DNA of 63,649 nucleotides from Chitiniphilus shinanonensis DSM 23277 (GCF_000374805.1 NZ_KB895357.1:1-63649), one strand, 5' to 3'. Counted from the stretch's first letter, positions 12,429-21,010 are shown. The notes: generated by a model from the sequence alone, not told the origin. Numbers and translations: made by a program.

Positions 12429-13193
12429 TCAGACTTCCTCTTCGTCCGGCGAGCCGCGGCACCAGCGCGGCAGGATGTTGTAGGACAGCCCCTTGCCACG
12501 GCACAGCCACTGGATCGCGCCGTCCTCGTCCTCCTGCGGCAGCAGGTGCAGGGTCTTGCCGGCCAGGCCGCCGCCGCTGCCGAAGGTCAGCGAGATCACG
12601 CCGCTCTCCGGATCGATCCGCGCATCCGCCAGCCCTTGCGGTAACGGCGCCTTCACCCCCGCCTCCGCCAGCGTCGCCGGGATCTGCTCGGTCTCGGTGT
12701 AGTGCGCCGTCACCGCCACCGTCGCCTGCTGCGCATAGGCCGACACCTCGGTCATCTGCGCGCGCTGCATATAGTCGGCGTACGCCGGGATCGCGATCGC
12801 CGCCAGGATGCCGATCATCGCCACCGCCACCAGCAGGCCCGCCACGATCACCACCACCAACGCGCCGCTGTCGCCCTGGCCCGGCACCGCGCCCTGGTTA
12901 TGGCGCGCGTCCCAGCGCTCGTCGTCGGTGCAGAGGAACACGATGCCCTCCACCAGCGAGATCAGCCCTGGGATGAAGGTCCAGGAGAACAGCAGGTAGA
13001 ACACGCCCCACCACTGGCCGAGATAGAAGCGGTGGATACCGAAGCCGCCGAGCAGCAGCGCCAGCACACCGGCAATGGACTTCTGCTTGTAGCGCTTGCC
13101 GCCCACCGGCTTGGCGCCGCAGAACGGACACTGCGCCGGTACCGGCTGTGGCTGCTGCCGGCCGCAGCCGCCGCAGAAAACGAGATTACCCAT
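12429..13193 (-). CDS. Zinc ribbon-TM2-type IV pilin-like fusion protein
   Basis: 254 residues. An N-terminal zinc ribbon (C7, C10, C22, C25) is followed by a TM2 domain (about 37-95: two spans with GGFGIHRFYLGQWW and the turn FIPGLISLVEGI) and then a pilin-like part: a long hydrophobic helix (about 110-135) ending AAIAIPAYADYMQRAQMTEVSAYAQ, which resembles the N-terminal alpha-helix of type IV pilins, and a small C-terminal domain. No prepilin peptidase site (G-F-T-L-x-E) is seen, so the pilin-like segment would stay as a third membrane span with its globular part in the periplasm. Function unknown. Convergent with uvrB; an A/T-poor start region precedes it. Confidence 0.8.
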   Translation of the reverse strand: MGNLVFCGGCGRQQPQPVPAQCPFCGAKPVGGKRYKQKSIAGVLALLLGGFGIHRFYLGQWWGVFYLLFSWTFIPGLISLVEGIVFLCTDDERWDARHNQGAVPGQGDSGALVVVIVAGLLVAVAMIGILAAIAIPAYADYMQRAQMTEVSAYAQQATVAVTAHYTETEQIPATLAEAGVKAPLPQGLADARIDPESGVISLTFGSGGGLAGKTLHLLPQEDEDGAIQWLCRGKGLSYNILPRWCRGSPDEEEV

Positions 13194-13383
13194 GATTTCC
13201 CCTGATTTTGGATCGTGTTTTGTCGTGACCGCCCGGGCGGTGCCGGCGTCGAGGCCGGCTCGGGCATTCTACGGGCAGCCGGCAAACGCTTTCAAATCCA
13301 GTCAATCAGCAATAGGGAAAAAGTCATCTGACGGGTCCAGTGCTAACCTTCGCGCTCGTCTCGACTTCCGTTCCCCGCGCCCC

Positions 13384-13812
13384 ATGAGCCACGCCGCGCC
13401 AGACGCATACCGCATCCGGGAAGAAATCCCCAGCATCGAGCACTACATCGCCATCCGGCTGGCCGCCGGCCTCAGCCGCAAATCGGAGCAGGCCGCCGCC
13501 ATCGGCCTGCGCAACGGCCTCTACAGCGTGGTCGCCTACCGCGGCGACCAGCCCATCGGCCTGGGCCGCGTCATCGGCGACGGCGGCTGCTTCTTCGAGA
13601 TCGTCGACATCGCCGTGCTGCCGGCGCACCAGCAGCAAGGCGTCGGCGATCTGATCATGCGCGCGCTGATGGCCCATATCCATCGCCATGCCCCGCCCAC
13701 CGCCTACGTCAGCCTGATGGCCGACCACGGCACGCCCGGCTTCTACGCGCGCTACGGCTTCCAGCCGTCGCTGCCGCCGGACAGGGCCGGCATGTTCCTG
13801 CGCATCGCCTGA
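13384..13812 (+). CDS. GNAT-family N-acetyltransferase
   Basis: 142 residues with a single GNAT fold: the acetyl-CoA-binding motif is HQQQGVGDLIMRALM (about 81-95), the R/Q-x-x-G-x-G/A loop being Q-Q-G-V-G-D, and the C-terminal strand is FYARYGFQPSL. It should transfer an acetyl group to an amine; the substrate is not deducible. The divergent neighbour is the TM2/pilin-like gene, 190 bp away. The start ATG begins MSHAAPDAYRIREEIPS. Confidence 0.87.
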   Translation: MSHAAPDAYRIREEIPSIEHYIAIRLAAGLSRKSEQAAAIGLRNGLYSVVAYRGDQPIGLGRVIGDGGCFFEIVDIAVLPAHQQQGVGDLIMRALMAHIHRHAPPTAYVSLMADHGTPGFYARYGFQPSLPPDRAGMFLRIA

Positions 13813-13860
13813 AACCCATCCCCGGCCTGATCGATTGAAACAAGCAGCGCGCTGCCCGCG

Positions 13861-14754
13861 TCAGAGGCCGCCAGCCTCGAACGGCAGTTCCTTCGGCGCG
13901 CGTTTCAAGTGACGCAGCAGTTCGCCGGGATTGATGCCGAAATGAGTGCTGAAGCGGCGCGAGAAGCTGGCGATCTCCTGGTAGCCGACGGCGGCCGCCA
14001 CCTGGCCGACGTTGCCCCAGCCCGCCAGCAGCAGCTCGCGGGCGCGCGCCATGCGTCGCGCCACGATCAGCTGCTGCGGCGCGTGGCCCAGGTGCTTCAG
14101 GCACAACCGCTGAAAATGCGCGGCGCTCACGCCGTGGCGCGCCGCCAGCGTGGCCACGCGCCAATCCGCATCCGGCGCGCGGGTCACGTCGTCGAACAGC
14201 GCGCGCAGGCTGGCGGCCTGGGCGTCGGCCGCCTCGCTGCTGTGGAGCATGCGCTTGAGCAGATCCGCCACCAGCACCAGCGCGCCGGCCGACAGCGCCT
14301 CGTGATCGCGCCGGGCCTCCAGGCACAGCGCGGCGACGGCGTGGAACAGCGTCTCGGCGTCGCGCACCGGCCGCACCTGCGCCCCGCCGCCGGCCACGAT
14401 GGGCCAGCTCAGCGCATCGTTCAGCAGGAACCACGCGAAGCGCCACGGCGCCGCGGTCATGCGGAAGCCCGAATGCCCCAGCGCTGGCAGCACCGCCAGC
14501 TGGCCCGCGCCCACCGGCAGCCGCGATTCGCCGTCGATGACCTCGCCCGCCCCGTCCACACTGACCAGCACCACATGGAACGGCGCGCCGACCCGCTCCA
14601 CGTGCAGCAGATCCCGCGCCTCGGAAAACCCCGCCAGCACGATGTCGTAATCGCTCAGCGCGCGCAGGTGCGGATGATGGAAAATGCGGGCGCCCACGCC
14701 CAGTTGCCGCGTCTGGGGGCCGGCTTCGAACAGCTCCTGGTAGATGGTGGACAT
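13861..14754 (-). CDS. AraC-family regulator 1, divergent from GH18 chitinase
   Basis: 297 residues: N-terminal cupin-like sensing region (about 1-170) and a C-terminal double HTH (about 190-290) with GYQEIASFSRRFSTHFGINPGELLR, the conserved second AraC helix. Presumably it senses a saccharide and activates the chitinase divergently transcribed 208 bp away. It is a paralogue of the AraC protein at 18614-19516: both start M-(ST/NA)-x-YQE and share an identical 15-bp sequence 31 bp upstream of their starts. That paralogue alignment is why the ATG at 14754 is chosen over an upstream in-frame ATG. Confidence 0.88.
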   Translation of the reverse strand: MSTIYQELFEAGPQTRQLGVGARIFHHPHLRALSDYDIVLAGFSEARDLLHVERVGAPFHVVLVSVDGAGEVIDGESRLPVGAGQLAVLPALGHSGFRMTAAPWRFAWFLLNDALSWPIVAGGGAQVRPVRDAETLFHAVAALCLEARRDHEALSAGALVLVADLLKRMLHSSEAADAQAASLRALFDDVTRAPDADWRVATLAARHGVSAAHFQRLCLKHLGHAPQQLIVARRMARARELLLAGWGNVGQVAAAVGYQEIASFSRRFSTHFGINPGELLRHLKRAPKELPFEAGGL

Positions 14755-14785
14755 GACGGTGCGCGATCCGGACAAACGAAGCGGT

Positions 14786-14800
14786 CAGATTGCGACATTC
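14786..14800. promoter_or_regulatory. Conserved AraC-module site, copy 1
   Basis: CAGATTGCGACATTC, with GACAAAC 15 bp to its left, lies 31 bp upstream of araC 1 in the araC-chitinase intergenic region. The identical 15-mer occurs at the same distance before araC 2. Confidence 0.7.
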
Positions 14801-14962
14801 GCCCGCCGCATTCAATGGCTTATCTTGCGCTAGGAGGAATCGCCCCGGCCCATCTCGCGCCACACCGCGACCATCGGACCGGCCGAATCGATCCGGCCCG
14901 CGCCCTGCGCAGGCCATCACGACAGCAATCAGGCACCGCCTGACACAAAGAGGAGTTGGACC

Positions 14963-16135
14963 ATGACCACCGTTCGCGCCCTGCCCCTGGCGCTGGCCCT
15001 GCTCAGCGCCAGTACCATCGCCCATGCCGCGCCCAAGCTGATTTCCTACCTGCCCACCTGGCAATCGGACGAAGACCGCGCCCGCGCCGCCGAGGTGCTG
15101 CCGCAGCTGGACATGGGGCTGTATTCCTTCATCGCCGTGCAGCCGGACGGCACCGCCTTCGTGCCCGACGAATCGAAGCCCGTGGCCGAAGCCTGGCGCA
15201 AGGCGTTCGCCAACGCCCGCAAGGTGAACCCCAAGCTGGGCTGCCAGTGGGCCATCGGCGGCTGGACCCTGTCGCGCAACATTGCCAAGGTTGCCCAGAC
15301 CGAAGCCACCCGCAACAAGCTGGCCGCCACCTCGGTGGCCATCATGCGCGACTACCAGTGCCAGGGCCTGGACCTGGACTGGGAACACCCGGTCACCGGC
15401 GGCGACTACGCGGCCGACGCCTCCGAGGCCGACCGCGACAACTACATCAAGCTGTTGCAGGCGCTGCGCACCGCGCTCGACGCCCAGGCCAAGAAGGACA
15501 AGGCCACCTACGTGCTGACCGCCGCCATCCCCAACACCGCCGGCGGCTGGGGCGTTTCCGGCTACGACCTGCCGCGCGCCGCCGAATTGCTCGACTGGGT
15601 GAACCTGATGAGCTACGACTTCTACGGCGGCTGGAGCGGCCACGCCGGCCTGCACGCCGCGCTCTACCCCACCCCGGGCGAGCCGGATGCCGCCATCCTC
15701 AACGGCGACGCCGGCGTGAAGTACTTCATGTCCAAGGGCTTCAAGCCGTCGCAACTGGTGTTGGGCGTGCCGTTCTACGCGCGCGGCCAGGGCAACGTCG
15801 AGCCCGGCCCCAACAACGACGGCCTGGCCCAGCCCTCCAAGGGCCCCGGCCTGACCAAGTACCCGGAGGCCGGCACCGCGCAGTACTACCTGGCGAAGAA
15901 GGACGTGATCGGCCAGCCCGGCTGGAAGTCGTTCCGCAGCAAGGAGGCCGGCGACGCGCCGTACCTGTACAACGCCGAGCTGAAGGAACTGGTGAGCTAC
16001 GACGATCCGCAGTCGCTCAAGGTGAAGGTGGATTACGTGAAGGCCAACAAGCTGGGCGGCGTGATGATCTGGGAACTGACCCAGGACGATGCCGAGCATA
16101 GTCTGCTGAAGGCGCTGAAAAGCAACCTGAAGTAA
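14963..16135 (+). CDS. Secreted glycoside hydrolase family 18 (chitinase-like)
   Basis: 390 residues. Signal peptide to about residue 23 (cleavage after AHA), then one GH18 TIM barrel with the SxGG-type strand WAIGGWTLSRN, the catalytic strand GLDLDWEH (acid Glu retained) and MSYDFYGGW. It should cleave beta-1,4-GlcNAc links in exported chitin or chito-oligosaccharides. Oddity: in the family motif D-x-x-D-x-D-x-E the first Asp is Gln (Q-G-L-D-L-D-W-E). No carbohydrate-binding module is attached. Divergent from AraC 1, the probable regulator. Confidence 0.93.
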   Translation: MTTVRALPLALALLSASTIAHAAPKLISYLPTWQSDEDRARAAEVLPQLDMGLYSFIAVQPDGTAFVPDESKPVAEAWRKAFANARKVNPKLGCQWAIGGWTLSRNIAKVAQTEATRNKLAATSVAIMRDYQCQGLDLDWEHPVTGGDYAADASEADRDNYIKLLQALRTALDAQAKKDKATYVLTAAIPNTAGGWGVSGYDLPRAAELLDWVNLMSYDFYGGWSGHAGLHAALYPTPGEPDAAILNGDAGVKYFMSKGFKPSQLVLGVPFYARGQGNVEPGPNNDGLAQPSKGPGLTKYPEAGTAQYYLAKKDVIGQPGWKSFRSKEAGDAPYLYNAELKELVSYDDPQSLKVKVDYVKANKLGGVMIWELTQDDAEHSLLKALKSNLK

Positions 16136-16144
16136 CAAGTAAAT

Positions 16145-16170
16145 AGGGGTGGCCAACGTTGGCCACCCCT
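16145..16170 (+). terminator. Palindromic terminator after the chitinase gene
   Basis: AGGGGTGGCCAAC-GTTGGCCACCCCT is a perfect 26-bp palindrome 9 bp after the stop; the T tract is weak, so it may also act bidirectionally. Confidence 0.65.
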
Positions 16171-16199
16171 GCTGCCATTTTGCATTCTGAAAAAACCTC

Positions 16200-16508
16200 T
16201 CAAATACCTGCAATCATCAATGCCAACCATGCCAATACAAGGGGGCCTACGATCAATTTAAAAAGGACTTTATCCCCCTTACTAAACATAACCCCCGCCA
16301 CCACGCCCGTCACGCCAGCCGCTAGCAACATCGGAGTGAAGGCCAGAAAAGCAATCCACGCAAATTGGATCTTCAAAGTAGAAAAAATAAATCCAGAAAC
16401 GCCCACCACAGAAAAAAACAACATAACCACACCAGCCTTACCACCCAAGAACCTCCCCCAGAAGAAGGAGAAAAATACATACAAGACGACGCCCGTCAAT
16501 AAGTCCAA
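16200..16508 (-). CDS. Small hydrophobic membrane protein, unknown function
   Basis: 102 residues, almost entirely hydrophobic, with three or four membrane spans (VVLYVFFSFFWGRFLGG, VVMLFFSVVGVSGFIFS, FLAFTPMLLAAGVTGVVAG, LIVGPLVLAWLALMIAG). No family recognised. The start is TTG in this reading, so the true 5' end is uncertain. The gene lies in a visibly AT-rich stretch (roughly 16190-17400) unlike the surrounding high-GC DNA, together with the next gene, suggesting acquisition by transfer. Confidence 0.65.
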   Translation of the reverse strand: MDLLTGVVLYVFFSFFWGRFLGGKAGVVMLFFSVVGVSGFIFSTLKIQFAWIAFLAFTPMLLAAGVTGVVAGVMFSKGDKVLFKLIVGPLVLAWLALMIAGI

Positions 16509-16570
16509 TTTGCAACCCCAAAGGATAGATTTCTCTGCCTCTGCACATCAAACAGGTTTCGGGAAGAATA

Positions 16571-17176
16571 TCAAATCAGATGCACACCACACTCCGGGCA
16601 GTGGTCTGCCGTGCCCTCAATAGTCTTCCGGCATATTGGGCAAAGCATTTGGGTTTTCACAGCATAGCCTTCCCCACCACCTTCAGAATTTCTGGGCTCA
16701 GACACCTTAATAAAAGCATCAGTCTTTTTTTTGTCCTTCTCCCTTACCGGAATAAAAATCCCAAACATTGCAACAACATTTGACGCCAGCCAAAAATAGT
16801 AACCAGGAAGTAAATCAACCTTCACGATAGTCGGAGAACCTCCACCCCCACCAATCCAACCCGGAGGAATAACCAGACAGGAAGCAGCCAGCACGACAGC
16901 CAAAATAGCTAAAACACATATGAAAAACGGGGGTTTTCTTTCACTCAACACATAGCAAATCACAACAGGAAAAAACAAATTAACAACCCATCTTATCTCA
17001 CCCAAGGACAGCAAACCAATAACCCCCACAAGCAATACCATCCACCCTGAGGCCGGGTCTCTAGAGTCCACAACGGGCATTGAAAGGGAAACAAAATACA
17101 AAAAAATCGACACAAAACCAAATGCAGCATTAAAGTAATGCGATGACTTCTTCGGCCTTTTCTCGAAATTCTCCAT
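16571..17176 (-). CDS. Membrane protein with C-terminal zinc ribbon, unknown function
   Basis: 201 residues from the ATG at 17176 (MENFEKRPKKSSHYF); a GTG at 17245 would add 23 residues. It has about four or five membrane spans (to about residue 155), a basic linker, then a C-terminal zinc ribbon CPICRKTIEGTADHCPECGVHLI with four cysteines. Such a layout suggests a membrane-anchored accessory protein; no function can be named. It precedes the 102-residue membrane protein on the same strand (62-bp gap) and shares its AT-rich composition. Confidence 0.7.
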   Translation of the reverse strand: MENFEKRPKKSSHYFNAAFGFVSIFLYFVSLSMPVVDSRDPASGWMVLLVGVIGLLSLGEIRWVVNLFFPVVICYVLSERKPPFFICVLAILAVVLAASCLVIPPGWIGGGGGSPTIVKVDLLPGYYFWLASNVVAMFGIFIPVREKDKKKTDAFIKVSEPRNSEGGGEGYAVKTQMLCPICRKTIEGTADHCPECGVHLI

Positions 17177-17408
17177 CTTCGTCCAAATCCAAATTAAAAT
17201 CTTCAAAATTCGATCATAAAAAATTTGACAAAATGCCCCACCCACAACACTAGCAGCGTGCGCTTTTCATCCTATTGACCAGTGGCACTTGCAGGGCAAA
17301 AAAGAAGGGCCTTATTTGCAATCAAGTAAAGCGCAAAGAATTTATTCCCTTGATCACCGCTCACAGGCACTTAGGCCAGCGAGCGATTTTAGCTTTGATC
17401 AGCACCCA

Positions 17409-18503
17409 CTACCAATCCAGTTCCGCGCCCTCCAGCAACGCAATCAACCCCCGCGCAATCGCCCGGTGATCGCGCGCCGACGGATGCCAATGGCAGGCGC
17501 GCAGGTCCAGGTCGCCGTATTCGAAGTACACCACCCGCGCATCGCCGGCCGCCCGGGCCTCGGCCACCGCGGTCCGCACCGTCGCCAGGAAAGTGCTGGA
17601 CGGCGGGGTGGCAGTCGCGACCAGCAGGGTATCCGGGCCGTAGCGCTGACGCAGGTCGGCGAGCAAGGCGAGATACGCCAGCTTGAACTGCTGCGGAAAG
17701 GGATCGGCGATCAGCCCACCGATCTGCGCGGGCACGATACCGAAGTCATTGAGCCCCAGTCCGATCGCCACCACCTGTGGCCGCCAGTCCGCCGGCTGCG
17801 GCCAGCGGCTGCCCGGCTCGCTGGGCAGGGTGCGCTGGTAAAAGGCGGGAAACGCCGGCAGCGACGCCATGCCGTGGTAGTTGCGCACCAGCCCGATGCC
17901 GGAATACGCATTGATCTGCACGTCCGCGCCGAAATGCCGCGCGGTCAGTGCACCGTAGCTGCGCTGCGCGTCGGTGCGGTCGAACACTTCGGCGTCGCTG
18001 CACTGGTGCGTGGTGCTGCGCAGACCGTAGCCCACGGTATTGGAATCGCCGATGAACTCGATCTGCCGCGACCGCGCCGGCGGGGGCGGCAGCACGGCGC
18101 CGTCCCGATCCGCCACCAGCCCCAGAAAGCGCCCCACCCGATCCGGCGCCTCGCTGCGGCCGGCCAGCCGCAACGTATGCTCGCCCGGCGCCAGCCCCTC
18201 GACCCACACGGTGCGCCGGCCGGGCTTGCGCACGTCCGCCACCGGCTTGCCATCGACTTCGACGTCGAAGTGGTTGATCGCGTCGTCGAAACGCAGGCCG
18301 ATCCGCGTTCCGCGAAACCGCCCCTCGAAATACACGCCGGGCCAGCCGTAGCGCGCGCCGTCGTCGTCGAGCTGAACCCGCCCCACCGCGCGCACCGTCG
18401 CCAGCGAAGTCGCCTGTTCCGCCGCGTGGAGCTGCGGCAGCGCCGTGACCAGCACCAGCAACGCCAGCCCGGCGCGACGCCTTCGATCTCCGATCCATCC
18501 CAT
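17409..18503 (-). CDS. Secreted SGNH/GDSL esterase, CE2-like (active copy)
   Basis: 364 residues. Signal peptide to about residue 30 (LPQLHAAE), an N-terminal jelly-roll like carbohydrate esterase family 2 (GVYFEGRFRGTRIGLRFDD, about 50-135) and an SGNH hydrolase domain. Catalytic blocks are present: GDSN (block I Ser), GLGLNDF (block III Asn) and HWHPSARDH (block V His). It probably removes acetyl groups from exported polysaccharide. GGGAGG precedes the start. It follows araC 2 on the same strand after 110 bp and is a paralogue of the gene at 21145-22269. Confidence 0.87.
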   Translation of the reverse strand: MGWIGDRRRRAGLALLVLVTALPQLHAAEQATSLATVRAVGRVQLDDDGARYGWPGVYFEGRFRGTRIGLRFDDAINHFDVEVDGKPVADVRKPGRRTVWVEGLAPGEHTLRLAGRSEAPDRVGRFLGLVADRDGAVLPPPPARSRQIEFIGDSNTVGYGLRSTTHQCSDAEVFDRTDAQRSYGALTARHFGADVQINAYSGIGLVRNYHGMASLPAFPAFYQRTLPSEPGSRWPQPADWRPQVVAIGLGLNDFGIVPAQIGGLIADPFPQQFKLAYLALLADLRQRYGPDTLLVATATPPSSTFLATVRTAVAEARAAGDARVVYFEYGDLDLRACHWHPSARDHRAIARGLIALLEGAELDW

Positions 18504-18613
18504 GTCCGTTCCCTCCCTCGATGATTTGCCTGCATTGTGGAAAACCGGGCCGGGCAAATCCATGCAGCGGACGACACAGCACAAGTTGGGAACAATCGTG
18601 TATCCGGCGGCGA

Positions 18614-19516
18614 TCACCGTACCGGCAACACCCGCGGCTCCAGTGGCATGGCGCGCGGGGTGGCGTGCAGCTGGCGCAGCATCTCGCTGGGGTTCACCCC
18701 GAAATGTCGCTGGAAGCGGCGGCTGAAGCTGGCGATCTCCTGGTAGCCGACGGCAGCCGCCACGTCGCCCACCCGCTCGCAGCCGGCCAGCATCAGCCGT
18801 TGCGCGCGCTCCATGCGTTGCGCGATCAGCAACTGCTGCGGCGTGCGCCCCAGGTGCTTCTGGCACAGCCGCAGCAGTTGTTCGGCGCCGACGCCATACG
18901 CGGCGGCGAGCGCTTCCACCCGCCAATCGTGCGCCGGATCCTGCCCCACCTGCTCGAACAGCGCGCGCAGGCGCGGCGCGTGCTCGTCCGCCGGCAGGCC
19001 GTGCGCCAGTGCGCGTTGCAGCAGGTCCAGCGTGGTGACCAGCGCCGCGCCGGCCCCGGCGGCGCGATCCCGCGCCTGGTGGCAGAACAGCGCCAGCGCG
19101 TGGAACAGGCTGTCCGCGCCGCCGATCGCCAGGCTGCTGGCGCGCGGCCCGGCGAAGCGCGCCCAGCGTGGGGTGGGATCGAGCAGCAGCCATGCCAGTT
19201 GCCAGTGCTCGCCGGTCAGGCGCAGCCCGCGCCGCGCGGGGCCGGCGGGCAGGATGCCGAGCATGCCCGGCCCCAGCGGCAGGCGGCGGTCGTCGTCGAG
19301 CAGTTCGCCCTGCCCGGCCACGCATACCACCGCCACGTGGAACGGCGCGTCGATCCGCTCGACCACGAATCGCTGCCGGATATCCGAATGGCCGGCGAAG
19401 AAGATGTCGTGGTCGGTGAGCGGCAGGTAGTGCAGCAGGTGATACACCCGCCCGCCGATGCACAGCTGGCGGCACGCCGGATCGATGTCGAACGATTCCT
19501 GGTAGGTGGCATTCAT
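18614..19516 (-). CDS. AraC-family regulator 2, divergent from GH16-CBM5/12 gene
   Basis: 300 residues with an N-terminal cupin-like sensor and a C-terminal AraC double HTH (second helix GYQEIASFSRRFQRHFGVNPSEMLR). It is a paralogue of AraC 1 along its length. It lies between the SGNH esterase gene (same strand, downstream) and a divergent GH16 enzyme gene, so all three probably form one inducible set. The start ATG at 19516 (MNATYQESF) places the conserved CAGATTGCGACATTC site 31 bp upstream, exactly as for AraC 1. Confidence 0.88.
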   Translation of the reverse strand: MNATYQESFDIDPACRQLCIGGRVYHLLHYLPLTDHDIFFAGHSDIRQRFVVERIDAPFHVAVVCVAGQGELLDDDRRLPLGPGMLGILPAGPARRGLRLTGEHWQLAWLLLDPTPRWARFAGPRASSLAIGGADSLFHALALFCHQARDRAAGAGAALVTTLDLLQRALAHGLPADEHAPRLRALFEQVGQDPAHDWRVEALAAAYGVGAEQLLRLCQKHLGRTPQQLLIAQRMERAQRLMLAGCERVGDVAAAVGYQEIASFSRRFQRHFGVNPSEMLRQLHATPRAMPLEPRVLPVR

Positions 19517-19547
19517 GGCGCTTGCGGAATTTGGACAAACCGCCGGC

Positions 19548-19562
19548 CAGATTGCGACATTC
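19548..19562. promoter_or_regulatory. Conserved AraC-module site, copy 2
   Basis: CAGATTGCGACATTC with GGACAAAC to its left, 31 bp upstream of araC 2, identical in sequence and position to the site before araC 1. Confidence 0.7.
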
Positions 19563-19681
19563 CCTTGGCATTTACAAGGCGGTAGCGTACCGCCTGCCTG
19601 TCGGATTCGGCCAAGCAGCCGGGGCGCGGGCGATACCGGACAATCGGCCGCGCTGACGGCCGGCAGAACGAGGATGGAGCA

Positions 19682-20992
19682 ATGAAAAGAACCAGGATGA
19701 TCGGCCTGCTGGCGGCGCTGCCGCTGGCGATGATGCTGATCGGCGCCCAGGCCAAAACGCTCAGTTGGGCGGGTTACCAATGGAACGTCCGCAGCGGCGG
19801 CGGCGGCCCGGGCCCCAATACCTGGGACGAGCGCAACGCCTGGGTGGACGAGAACGGCTACCTGCACCTGAAGGTGGCCAACCGCAACGGCGCGTGGTCG
19901 TCCGCCGAAGTGCAGTTGTTGAACCCGGCGCGCGTCGGCTTCGGCACCTACCAGTTCCAGATGCTGGGCCGGCCGGATCTGCTGGACCGCAACCTGGTGT
20001 TCGGCTTCTTCACCTATCCCAGCGCCGACGTCGGCCCCAACGCCACGCACGAGATCGACATCGAATTCGCGCGCTGGGGCAACGACACCTACCCGTGGGG
20101 CAACTACACGGTGTATCCGAACGAAGTCGGCATCGAGCAGAGCTGGGCCGGCTTCAACGACCCGCTGACCACCGACCGCACCACCCACCGCTTCGCCTGG
20201 AGCGGCGGCGGCGTGGTCTACCAGGCGTTGAACGGCCACGTGGCGGTGAACGACAACGCCGGCCAGTTCATGCGCTGGGAGTTTCCGCGCAGCGAGGACC
20301 CGAACAACTGGCTGCGCCGCAACAAGTGCCCGAACAACAATGCCGCGCGTTGCGTCTCGCAGAAGCAGCAACAGTTCCTGATCAACTTCTGGCAGTTCGA
20401 GGGCAAGGCGCCGGCCAACGGCCAGGAAGCCGAAGTGGTGCTCACCGGCTTCACCTACCTGCCGCAGGGCAGCAATCCGCCCACGCCGACCCCGACGCCG
20501 GTCCCCACACCGACCCCGACCAAGGCGCCGACACCGACCCCGGTGCCGACCCATGTCCCCACGCCGACGCCCACTCCCAGCGCATGCTACCCGGCGTGGG
20601 CCGCGGCCGCCGTGTTCAGCGGCGGCCAGCGCACCACCTACAACGGGCGCAACTACGAGGCCAAGTGGTGGACCCAGGGCGACAACCCGGCGCAGTCCGG
20701 CCAGTGGGGCGTGTGGAAGGATATCGGCGCCTGCGGCAACGGCACGCCGCTGCCCACCCCGCCAGCCACGCCGACGCCCCAGCCCACGCCCACGCCGGCG
20801 GTCACCCCGGTACCGACCCCCGTGCCGACGCCGGCCGGCAACTGCCCCGCCTGGCAGGATGGCCGCGCCTACGCGGTGGGCGACTGCGTCAGCTACAACG
20901 GCCGCCAGTACACCGCCCTGATCGCCCACACCGCCCCGGCCGGCGGTAACTGGACCCCGGAAATCGTGCCGGCCCTGTGGCGGGCGAAGTAA
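19682..20992 (+). CDS. Secreted GH16-like glycanase with two CBM5/12 chitin-binding modules
   Basis: 436 residues. Signal peptide to about residue 24 (MLIGAQA), a GH16-like beta-jelly-roll (about 25-262) with the catalytic pattern E-I-D-I-E in THEIDIEFARWG, a Pro/Thr linker, a CBM5/12 module (about 300-350, YPAWAAAAVFSGGQRTTYNGRNYEAKWWTQGDNP), a second Pro/Thr linker and a C-terminal CBM5/12 (about 387-436, CPAWQDGRAYAVGDCVSYNGRQY). The binding modules target chitin, while GH16 enzymes normally cut beta-1,3/1,4-glucans or galactans, so the true substrate is open. Divergent from AraC 2. Confidence 0.9.
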   Translation: MKRTRMIGLLAALPLAMMLIGAQAKTLSWAGYQWNVRSGGGGPGPNTWDERNAWVDENGYLHLKVANRNGAWSSAEVQLLNPARVGFGTYQFQMLGRPDLLDRNLVFGFFTYPSADVGPNATHEIDIEFARWGNDTYPWGNYTVYPNEVGIEQSWAGFNDPLTTDRTTHRFAWSGGGVVYQALNGHVAVNDNAGQFMRWEFPRSEDPNNWLRRNKCPNNNAARCVSQKQQQFLINFWQFEGKAPANGQEAEVVLTGFTYLPQGSNPPTPTPTPVPTPTPTKAPTPTPVPTHVPTPTPTPSACYPAWAAAAVFSGGQRTTYNGRNYEAKWWTQGDNPAQSGQWGVWKDIGACGNGTPLPTPPATPTPQPTPTPAVTPVPTPVPTPAGNCPAWQDGRAYAVGDCVSYNGRQYTALIAHTAPAGGNWTPEIVPALWRAK

Positions 20993-21010
20993 CGCGCTGC
21001 GCGCCAACGA

